IMG/VR virus record: IMGVR_UViG_3300044638_001106
Span: 1 to 22,488 of that record
Length of the DNA: 22,488 bases
Strand: one strand, 5' to 3'
From: a virus
Shown: in pieces, positions 14,862-19,786 of the stretch
How the letters are laid out: every line of letters begins with the position of its first letter
How positions within the stretch are numbered: position 1 is the stretch's first letter
Notes under the pieces: generated by a model
Told to the model about the DNA's origin: nothing
Database searches by the model: none
What the model saw: only the letters and a program-made list of their open reading frames with translations
Program-made: the position numbers and the translations under genes

Positions 14862-15508
14862 GCAACAGGTACTCTAGTTTGACCATCACGATAAGCATCG
14901 CCACGTTGTTTGCCATCACCCAAGTTCTTGAGCAGTGCAATAGCTTGCGTAAAACGCTGGGTATACAACGCGACCAAATCGGCTTCACCCTTCATGAATG
15001 TGATGGCTTCCATCAAGGTGCCGTTTAGCAAAGCTATGTCAAAGTGCTCACCAAGCCAAGTTGTGCCCGCTGTCACGATTGACTCAGGGTAGAAGTTGTA
15101 GTGCAGTTCAACGTCGTAGGCAACATCGGGGGTTGGGCCAACAATCAACGTCAAAGTGTCTGGAGTACCAGACTGGGCACCGAAGATTGCGTAATGTCTG
15201 GGCTTACCAACATCGCTTGGGTTTGGATACGCTTCACGAATGAAGTTCACATCTTTGTTTAACAAGTACACAAAGTCACCATCTGCACCGTAAATGGCAA
15301 AGCTGTACATGGAAAGGAAATCAGATGGAGGAGCGATGTACTTGTTGTTTATGATTAAGCTACTTTTAACATTTCTACGAAGGTTAGCAAGCTGCGCCGT
15401 ACTATAGATGCGCTGCTCCGCCTGCCGAATGAACGTATTCATATCAGCAAGGTCGTAGGTGTTTTGCGTGTAGCTCTCTACCTCAGCAACAAGTTCATCG
15501 TACGTCAT
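14858..15508 (-). CDS. Head-to-tail adaptor protein (SU10-type)
   Basis: This 216-residue protein has the pattern of the adaptors found in SU10 and related podoviruses. A helical start MTYDELVAEVESYTQNT leads to FIRQAEQRIYSTAQLANLRR, then a beta region with SLIINNKYIAPPSDFLSMYS, a central VGKPRHYAIFG, and a C-terminal helix pair (LLNGTLMEAITFMKGEADLV, RFTQAIALLKNLGDG). Adaptors of this class form a ring under the portal. The gene is close to the other adaptor-like gene (16355-17287) but too different to be a simple duplicate, as in P22-type tails that need more than one ring. The start ATG at 15508 follows the upstream stop as TAATC-ATG, with only a distant AGAGGG ribosome site. Confidence 0.8.
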   Translation of the reverse strand: MTYDELVAEVESYTQNTYDLADMNTFIRQAEQRIYSTAQLANLRRNVKSSLIINNKYIAPPSDFLSMYSFAIYGADGDFVYLLNKDVNFIREAYPNPSDVGKPRHYAIFGAQSGTPDTLTLIVGPTPDVAYDVELHYNFYPESIVTAGTTWLGEHFDIALLNGTLMEAITFMKGEADLVALYTQRFTQAIALLKNLGDGKQRGDAYRDGQTRVPVA

Positions 15509-15510
15509 GA

Positions 15511-15774
15511 TTAGGCCATTGGCCCTCTTGACATGACACCCTTAGTAGCACAGCCAGTGCCACGGATTTTGATGCCAGATGTTTTGACGGTGTTGTCGGG
15601 GCTATTGTTGTACGAACCAACGCTCATACGCATGGTGTTAGTGCTAGATACATCAGACGGTTTACCGGGATTGGTAGAAGCTCTTACAGCTTTACCCGTC
15701 ATTGTGTGCGGCTCGGCATAGACGCTGGCGTCGCCAACTTCTTTACCGCCTTTTTTCATGCTGTATTTGGCCAT
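15511..15774 (-). CDS. Small basic protein of unknown function
   Basis: This 87-residue protein opens MAKYSMKKGGKEVGDASVYA, then PHTMTGKAVRASTNPGKP, and ends with TVKTSGIKIRGTGCATKGVM plus SRGPMA. I recognise the family by sight (VYAEPH at the front, DNTVKTSGI--RGTGAATKG at the end) from environmental phages, but know no function. It is rich in Lys, Arg, Gly and Thr, and has no membrane segment. It lies between the 59-residue basic protein and the adaptor. The start follows a GTGGGGG ribosome site about 8 bases upstream. Like its neighbours it carries a KKGG motif near the N-terminus. Confidence 0.85.
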   Translation of the reverse strand: MAKYSMKKGGKEVGDASVYAEPHTMTGKAVRASTNPGKPSDVSSTNTMRMSVGSYNNSPDNTVKTSGIKIRGTGCATKGVMSRGPMA

Positions 15775-15776
15775 GA

Positions 15777-15956
15777 TTAACCCCCACGTTGGTTGTTTGC
15801 ACGGGCCATATTACGGCCAACGGCACGCATTGCTTTGCCAGTCACACCGCCCTTTTTAAGCTTGGTTGGTGCCTTGCCGGGGTGCATGTTTTTCTCATGT
15901 TTACCCACAGCAGATTTAATCATTTTCTTGTCTTGGGCTTTGTCCATCTTGTCCAT
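15777..15956 (-). CDS. 59-residue basic protein of unknown function
   Basis: The reading frame from ATG at 15956 to TAA at 15777-15779 gives 59 residues: it opens MDKMDKAQDKKMIKSAVGKH, continues EKNMHPGKAPTKLKKGGVTG and ends KAMRAVGRNMARANNQRGG. The ribosome site is TAAGGAGTCAAA-ATG, where TAA is the stop of the zinc-ribbon gene, so the start is well supported. Very similar small proteins (QDK-M---AV--HE, LKKGG-T, GRNMARA-NQ) are familiar from environmental phages. The first half is helical and the whole protein strongly basic, so contact with DNA or an acidic partner is plausible. The function is not known. Confidence 0.85.
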   Translation of the reverse strand: MDKMDKAQDKKMIKSAVGKHEKNMHPGKAPTKLKKGGVTGKAMRAVGRNMARANNQRGG

Positions 15957-15965
15957 TTTGACTCC

Positions 15966-16355
15966 TTATGTCGTTACTACCGTAACTGTACCAACATATG
16001 CCGTTGCAGCCAAGTAGTTTGGCGTTAAAACGGCATCAAATTGACTGGCCCCGCCTACTGGGTTCCAGCCCCACTGAATGTCCCTCGATCCACCTGCTGG
16101 CGTTCCGTCAGCATTTAAACCGCTGGTTACATAGGTTGTGTCAGGTCTTGGCCCCCGAACCGCCTGTGGGTCTTCTACTGGATACATACCCAATTGAAGC
16201 TGCGGGTGGTCGGGGTCCCAGCACTCTGGGCACACCTTGATCTGAAACAGTTTTGTCTTGACGACTTCGGTCTTCAGGCGTTTGAGCTTGAACTGCTGCC
16301 CACAACGGTCGCAAGAAGCAATGCTGTATTTGCCAGAAGAAAACCGATTGGACAT
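15966..16355 (-). CDS. Zinc-ribbon virion-module protein
   Basis: This 129-residue protein opens MSNRFSSGKYSIASCDRCGQ and has two CxxC pairs, C15/C18 and C42/C45, with a basic strand between them (FKLKRLKTEVVKTKLFQIK). The second half carries DPDHPQLQLGMYPVEDPQAV, RGPRPD, then IQWGWNPVGG and a beta-like tail. The N-terminal half should fold as a zinc ribbon. The family, recognisable by the CDRCG start and QLQLGMYPVDDPQA, is common in environmental phages between the two adaptor-like genes, with no function that I know of. TAATG overlap with the adaptor gene suggests coupled expression; a tail-joining accessory role is inferred. Confidence 0.87.
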   Translation of the reverse strand: MSNRFSSGKYSIASCDRCGQQFKLKRLKTEVVKTKLFQIKVCPECWDPDHPQLQLGMYPVEDPQAVRGPRPDTTYVTSGLNADGTPAGGSRDIQWGWNPVGGASQFDAVLTPNYLAATAYVGTVTVVTT

Positions 16356-17287
16356 TAGGTAGTACCCCCACCAATGTACATTTGACGGGGCACCAACCGC
16401 AGCGCGGCTTTCTCGTGGTCTTCACCAGCGGCCAAGTCAAACTGCTCCATATAGGCGGCTTTGAGCATATCCACACGCTGGGCCAACTCGGGCACCTTCA
16501 TGGCAATGTGGTACGCCAACCCTGCGGCTACGGCGGGTAAGAAGCGGAAATTCATGTCAGAGGTTTGAATACCAGTTCCCGCATCTTGGATACGGCGCAT
16601 ACGCCAGTAAACAAACTGATATGTCTGTGAGTTGTCGGGCGCTGGCCAGACTGTTACGGCTGGTAGCTGAGGTACGTAAACGGCGGTAGCGGTCAAATGC
16701 GAAACCGCAGTCGTGTTGTTCTGCCCACGGAAGCAACTACCCAACGTGTTTCCAGAAATGTAACCGTAGTAGATAACCTCGGAATCAACTTTTATGAACC
16801 CCCCAGCGGCCAGCCCCGCTGTTGTACTTAGAGTTATGGTGGTAGCTGTAGCAGTGAGTGCCCCATTTAGCGTTGCATCCGTGGGGTTTGTTTCACCTGA
16901 CAAGCGCTGAATCCACACTTGAATTGGACGGCCAGTCGTTAACTTGTTGGGGATAGTAGCGTAGGTAGAAACACTAATACGCGTGATGCTAAGGTCAGCC
17001 TGTGTACTTGATTGATTCCCGCCTGTGCGGATCACATGATCCAACAGGTCAATGGTATCCACCGGAAGAGCGTATGTGGGCAAACTCGGGGTCAAAGTGA
17101 AGGAGCCTTCCTCAATTGTCCACATATTCAAGCCACGGTTGGCCCACTCAATGGTCATCAGGTTCATGGAACGACGGGCTGTGCGCAGGTCGTAGCCTGT
17201 TCGCATCTCACGGCCAGCACGCTCCCACGCTTCTTCAGCGAGTTCTGTGAACTCCATATTGAATGCTGAGGTGCCGGAGGTTGTCAT
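16355..17287 (-). CDS. P22 gp4-like head-tail adaptor with inserted beta module
   Basis: This 310-residue protein shows the pattern of P22 gp4-like tail accessory factors: FTELAEEAWERAGREMRTGYD (in two stretches), then LRTARRSMNLMTIEWANRGL, NMWTIEEGSFTL and YALPVDTIDLLDHVIRT. Later come WPAPDNSQTYQFVYWRMRR and FRFLPAVAAGLAYHIAMKVPE with a helical end. Residues about 143-210 (TLNGALTATATTITL to VSHLTATAVYV) interrupt this fold with a beta module of a kind often inserted in phage structural proteins. P22 gp4 has 166 residues, so part of the extra length is this insert. Such adaptors form a ring below the portal and bind the nozzle. The start overlaps the upstream stop as TAATG. Confidence 0.85.
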   Translation of the reverse strand: MTTSGTSAFNMEFTELAEEAWERAGREMRTGYDLRTARRSMNLMTIEWANRGLNMWTIEEGSFTLTPSLPTYALPVDTIDLLDHVIRTGGNQSSTQADLSITRISVSTYATIPNKLTTGRPIQVWIQRLSGETNPTDATLNGALTATATTITLSTTAGLAAGGFIKVDSEVIYYGYISGNTLGSCFRGQNNTTAVSHLTATAVYVPQLPAVTVWPAPDNSQTYQFVYWRMRRIQDAGTGIQTSDMNFRFLPAVAAGLAYHIAMKVPELAQRVDMLKAAYMEQFDLAAGEDHEKAALRLVPRQMYIGGGTT

Positions 17288-17520
17288 TATCTAAATCCCG
17301 CTGTTTTTTTCGCAATTGTTTTTGGTTGCGCTACGAATTGTTTTCCGGCTTTTTTGCCAGCACGCTTCGCACGCGTTGTTGCAGCATACTCACTAGCGCT
17401 GAGATTTTTAATCGCAGCGCTTGGTAGGTATCTTTCACCTGTGTCAGAAGATTTTTTACCACTTTTAGTTCTCCATTTTTGATCACCCCAATCTTTGAGC
17501 GATTTCTGTGGGGCTTTCAT
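17287..17520 (-). CDS. Small basic protein, WRTKSGK family
   Basis: I chose the ATG at 17520, one base after the upstream TAG, giving 77 residues; an in-frame GTG at 17541 would add seven residues but has no better ribosome site. The protein opens MKAPQKSLKDWGDQKWRTKS, continues GERYLPSAAIKNLSASEYAA and TTRAKRAGKKAGKQFVAQP, and ends KTIAKKTAGFR. It is strongly basic. The signature SL--W--Q-WRTKSGK, GERYLP--A and AATTRAKR-GK-AGKQFV-QP is familiar from cyanophages, other environmental phages and some giant viruses, without a known function. The start of the adaptor gene overlaps its stop (TAATG). Confidence 0.82.
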   Translation of the reverse strand: MKAPQKSLKDWGDQKWRTKSGKKSSDTGERYLPSAAIKNLSASEYAATTRAKRAGKKAGKQFVAQPKTIAKKTAGFR

Positions 17521-17521
17521 A

Positions 17522-17797
17522 CTAGTCTCTGTACCTGCCACCTGCGGCTTTGTATTTCTTGGCCACCAACTGCGCTTTACGTGCTGACCACTGCCCTGCG
17601 CCGGTCCCTTGCGTTGCCGCAGATTTAACTTGGCTCACAATCTTCTTGCGAAGGCTAGGTTTGGTGTAGTTACCCGCAGCATTAACCTTACCGCCTTCAG
17701 CGTACTGCGTGAAGTCAGTATTATCCCGACGGGCTTTTTTAGTTCCCTTTGGCATTTTGGAGGGGCTAATGTCGCCCATACCACGGCTTGCCATCAT
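17522..17797 (-). CDS. Small basic protein with AEGGKVNAAGNYTKP motif
   Basis: This 91-residue protein opens MMASRGMGDISPSKMPKGTK, then KARRDNTDFTQYAEGGKVNA and AGNYTKPSLRKKIVSQVKS. It ends with GAGQWSARKAQLVAKKYKAA and GGRYRD. The N-terminus overlaps the stop of the preceding gene (ATGA at 17797-17794); the second Met at 17794 is an equally possible start. The signature GNYTKP--RK, then GQWSARKAQ--AK-YK--GG-Y, is recognisable from many environmental and marine phages. It is basic (high Lys and Arg) with a helical C-terminal half. No function is established that I know of; a DNA- or capsid-interior-binding role is a guess from charge alone. Confidence 0.87.
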   Translation of the reverse strand: MMASRGMGDISPSKMPKGTKKARRDNTDFTQYAEGGKVNAAGNYTKPSLRKKIVSQVKSAATQGTGAGQWSARKAQLVAKKYKAAGGRYRD

Positions 17798-18045
17798 ATG
17801 AACTTACCTTTAGTTTTACCCTTAGCGCAGCAGCCATCAGCACGGCTTGATGCGCTACCACCATTCTTCATGCGAGTAGGCATCGGGCGTGGCATTGGGC
17901 GTGGCATTGGGCGGGGTTGTGGGGCCAAGCCAGCAGCCATTGCTGCTTCTTGCATAGTCAGACCAGCAGGGGGCTTAACACGGGGGCGTCCACGCCCACT
18001 CACGCTCATTCCTTGTTTATCGTCGCTTTTTGAAGGCATCTTCAT
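17794..18045 (-). CDS. Small basic protein with RPMP repeats and shared C-terminal tag
   Basis: ATG at 18045 is preceded by TAAGGAACCAATC, so I start here rather than at an in-frame upstream codon that would overlap the neighbouring gene by more than 100 bases. The 83-residue protein opens MKMPSKSDDKQGMSVSGRGR, has LTMQEAAMAAGLAPQP, then RPMPRPMPRPMP, and ends NGGSASSRADGCCAKGKTKG plus KFI. The last 23 residues are a version of the tag shared with three neighbouring genes; here the usual IA pair is replaced by two cysteines. The RGRPR stretch resembles an AT-hook core, which would suggest DNA minor-groove binding, but it is short. The function is unknown. Confidence 0.82.
   Translation of the reverse strand: MKMPSKSDDKQGMSVSGRGRPRVKPPAGLTMQEAAMAAGLAPQPRPMPRPMPRPMPTRMKNGGSASSRADGCCAKGKTKGKFI
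17885..17914 (-). repeat. Short 12-bp coding tandem repeat
   Basis: Two and a half copies of a 12-bp unit (GGGCGTGGCATT as read on the plus strand) lie inside the 83-residue gene. They code the PRPM repeats. The unit is a multiple of three and its copies are identical, which suggests recent slippage expansion. Confidence 0.85.
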
Positions 18046-18055
18046 GATTGGTTCC

Positions 18056-18322
18056 TTAGCAAATTTTGCCTCGGGTCTTACCTTTTTGGGCAATTCCGTC
18101 GGCACGTTTAGACACAGAACCACCATTTTTATAGTTGGTGGGTGTAGTGCGGGCTGCTTCGTAGGCTTTTTCAATCTTAGGCTGCATTGCTGCATCCTTG
18201 GCCTCTTGGATCATGGCCGCTTGACGAGCGCGGGCTTCAGGGGTCACAACATCATCCGCTGTCATTTCGGGACGGCGAGATTTGTAGTTGCGCATACCTT
18301 TCTCTGTAGTGCTTGTGGCCAT
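18056..18322 (-). CDS. Small protein with shared C-terminal tag
   Basis: This 88-residue protein opens MATSTTEKGMRNYKSRRPEM, followed by an alanine-rich helical middle (ARARQAAMIQEAKDAAMQPK, IEKAYEAAR), and ends with YKNGGSVSKRADGIAQKGKT plus RGKIC. The final 23 residues are the tag shared with three neighbours, ending in a C-terminal cysteine. The N-terminal part has no visible relation to those neighbours. The ribosome site is TAAGGAACAATC-ATG, using the stop of the 121-residue gene. No known function; it does not contain membrane segments or catalytic motifs. Confidence 0.85.
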   Translation of the reverse strand: MATSTTEKGMRNYKSRRPEMTADDVVTPEARARQAAMIQEAKDAAMQPKIEKAYEAARTTPTNYKNGGSVSKRADGIAQKGKTRGKIC

Positions 18323-18331
18323 GATTGTTCC

Positions 18332-18697
18332 TTAGCAGGTTTTGCCGCCTTTAGCGAGCATTTTGCCCTTGGTCTTGCCTTTAGCAGCAATGCCATCAGC
18401 ACGAGCAGAAGCTGAACCACCTTTAGCGTAGGCCATACCTCCCATGTTCATCTTTTTGGCCGTGCTGCCTTTGTTCATAAAAATAGGCACTTTCTTGCCG
18501 TCTTTCATTTTCATGGGCATGCCGCCTTTTTTCATTGCTTCAGATTTCATATCATCACCTTTTAAAAATTTGCGGCTTTTGTCCGCTTGGTTGAATTCTT
18601 TGCCCACAGACTGTGGGACGCCTGCCTTCTTAGCAAACGCTGGATTGTGGGCCACCGCTGCCATGAATTTTGCCTGTTTATTGCTAGTTGAGGGCAC
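18332..18697 (-). CDS. Small basic protein (PSTSNKQAKFM family) with shared C-terminal tag
   Basis: This 121-residue protein starts at GTG 18697, overlapping the upstream gene by 14 bases; a ribosome site GAAGGAACATCGCA-GTG supports this. It opens with PSTSNKQAKFMAAVAHNPAF, then AKKAGVPQSVGKEFNQAD, a family I recognise by sight from cyanophages and other marine and freshwater phages (S--Q--FM-A-AH-P-FAKK-GVPQSVGK-F). The middle is rich in Met, Lys and Gly (MKKGGMPMKMKDGKKVPIF). It ends AKGGSASARADGIAAKGKTK plus a second KGG and a C-terminal cysteine (LAKGGKTC). The function is unknown. It is a Lys-rich small protein and may interact with DNA or the capsid interior. Confidence 0.85.
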   Translation of the reverse strand: MPSTSNKQAKFMAAVAHNPAFAKKAGVPQSVGKEFNQADKSRKFLKGDDMKSEAMKKGGMPMKMKDGKKVPIFMNKGSTAKKMNMGGMAYAKGGSASARADGIAAKGKTKGKMLAKGGKTC

Positions 18698-18932
18698 TGC
18701 GATGTTCCTTCATGAAATCATCAATTTTGCCCTCAAGCCTATCTAACCTTGCCAATACGCGATTTATATCGTTGTGCACATCCACTTTGGTCACGTATTT
18801 CTCGGCGTTCTCTTCCCTTGTTTTACTCAGGAGAATACTAAGGCGTTTCACTTCGTCGTGAGACACCTTCACCCAGAACATCAGCGCTGCTGATGCAAAC
18901 GACAAAAACACATTCCAGATCATCAAGTCCAT
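18684..18932 (-). CDS. Small membrane-anchored coiled-coil protein
   Basis: I start at ATG 18932, one base after the stop of the preceding gene, with GGAAAG 10 bases upstream; an in-frame GTG at 18950 would add six residues but overlaps that gene. The 82-residue protein has one membrane segment at residues 4-21 (MIWNVFLSFASAALMFWV) and a charged coiled-coil helix at 25-78 (VKRLSILLSKTREENAEKYV, INRVLARLDRLEGKIDDFMK). Such small membrane-plus-coiled-coil proteins are common in phages; some act in lysis, others have no known role. Among otherwise soluble basic proteins it stands out. A lysis-regulating or membrane-tethering role is inferred from topology only. Confidence 0.82.
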   Translation of the reverse strand: MDLMIWNVFLSFASAALMFWVKVSHDEVKRLSILLSKTREENAEKYVTKVDVHNDINRVLARLDRLEGKIDDFMKEHRSALN

Positions 18933-18933
18933 A

Positions 18934-19515
18934 TCAACGCATCTTTCCACGAGTTTTGCCGCGTTGGGCTATCCCATCGCCACGACTTGATGCTTTAGAG
19001 GCAACGCTTCCGCCGCGTTTGTAGTTACCAGCGGATTGCCGTGTGTCGTCATCAATTTCCGGGTTGCGGCCAGCGTACATTTTGCCCTCGATGGACATGT
19101 TTTTGCTAGCAGCGGACTTCTTTTTTGACGGAATAACTTCTTCCGTATCCAGATCGCCCCTAGCAATACGTTTTTTAGCACCTTCAGACAGTTCTACTTT
19201 GTCGCGGCTGTTAGCAACGCGCTCGGCTAAATCACCTAGCCCAGATTCATCCACAATCTTTTTGCCTACACCGGTCTTTTCGTCGATTGCTCGGCCTATG
19301 CCGTACCCAGCTTCCAACGCACCTTCCGCTAGTGCACCACGACCAATGTTTCTAGCTAGGCCACGGCCCCCAGCTTCTATTACTGCTCGACGGGCCCCAC
19401 CCTTTAAATCGGATGAATTTATGTTTGCAGCTTTTTTAATCTTGTCCATGTCTTCAAAACTACGTTTTGCGACATCATCTTTAAAACCGGGTACTTTGTC
19501 CCATCTAGTTGCCAT
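18934..19515 (-). CDS. Basic 193-residue protein with shared C-terminal tag
   Basis: This protein opens MATRWDKVPGFKDDVAKRSF, continues with a glycine- and alanine-rich helical stretch at about residues 40-95 (RRAVIEAGGRGLARNIGRGA, then GYGIGRAIDEKTGVGKKIV) and a charged middle (AKKRIARGDLDTEEVIPSKK). It ends KRGGSVASKASSRGDGIAQR plus GKTRGKMR, a longer version of the tag shared with three neighbours. The glycine-rich stretch resembles membrane-active or capsid-interior peptides in composition, but no membrane segment is clear. The start follows TAAGGAGTAAATC-ATG with the stop of the previous gene inside the ribosome site. I do not recognise the N-terminal part. Confidence 0.82.
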   Translation of the reverse strand: MATRWDKVPGFKDDVAKRSFEDMDKIKKAANINSSDLKGGARRAVIEAGGRGLARNIGRGALAEGALEAGYGIGRAIDEKTGVGKKIVDESGLGDLAERVANSRDKVELSEGAKKRIARGDLDTEEVIPSKKKSAASKNMSIEGKMYAGRNPEIDDDTRQSAGNYKRGGSVASKASSRGDGIAQRGKTRGKMR

Positions 19516-19525
19516 GATTTACTCC

Positions 19526-19786
19526 TTAACATTTCCATGCCCGAAGGCTCTTGTTGATACGGCTATTCGGGTCTTTGGCTGTCTTGGGGCTGGTCAGCTT
19601 TTTCTTCATGCCCTCCATACGGGCGCAGAAAGAGTCGCGCCTGCTGCCGCCCTCGGGTTGAGGGGCCTTCAAGCCGGGTTTGCCCGGGTTGGCTTTGTTG
19701 TAGGACGCACGGCCCTTCGCGTTCAAGCCGCCCTTGTCTGACTTGCCTTCTTTGCGTGTCCATGCTGCTGTCTTCTTTGTAGCCAT
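19526..19786 (-). CDS. Small basic protein, KGGLNAKGRASYN family
   Basis: This 86-residue protein opens MATKKTAAWTRKEGKSDKGG, then LNAKGRASYNKANPGKPGLK, PQPEGGSRRDSFCARMEGMK and ends DPNSRINKSLRAWKC. I recognise this family by sight (KGGLNAKGR-SYN, LKAPQPEGG-R--SFC-RM-GMK, DPNSRIN-ALR-W-C); it is widespread in marine and freshwater phages and some other viruses, and listed as a domain of unknown function as far as I remember. It is strongly basic with a C-terminal cysteine. It overlaps the stop of the 850-residue gene as TAATG. The conserved, charged pattern suggests binding to nucleic acid or an acidic virion surface; this is inference. Confidence 0.9.
   Translation of the reverse strand: MATKKTAAWTRKEGKSDKGGLNAKGRASYNKANPGKPGLKAPQPEGGSRRDSFCARMEGMKKKLTSPKTAKDPNSRINKSLRAWKC

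Noticed and set aside
17727-17742. CCCGACGGG followed by CTTTTTT on the plus strand, resembling a terminator
   Set aside because: The four-base arms leave a one-base loop, so no real hairpin can form, and no plus-strand gene would use it.
17541-18195. Longer upstream start codons for the small genes ending at 17287 and 17794
   Set aside because: The longer versions would overlap the upstream neighbours by 20 to more than 100 bases and lack better ribosome sites. The chosen starts agree with ribosome sites or with stop-start coupling.
17609-18415. A 268-residue open frame on the plus strand across four minus-strand genes
   Set aside because: It is antisense to several well-supported small genes with ribosome sites and known-looking signatures. 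Its translation is composed of mirrored Lys/Gly/Ala codons, it has no ribosome site and matches no family I know.
19043-19741. A 232-residue open frame on the plus strand
   Set aside because: It lies antisense to the 193-residue and 86-residue genes. The frame is open because the minus-strand genes avoid certain codons; no initiation signal is seen.
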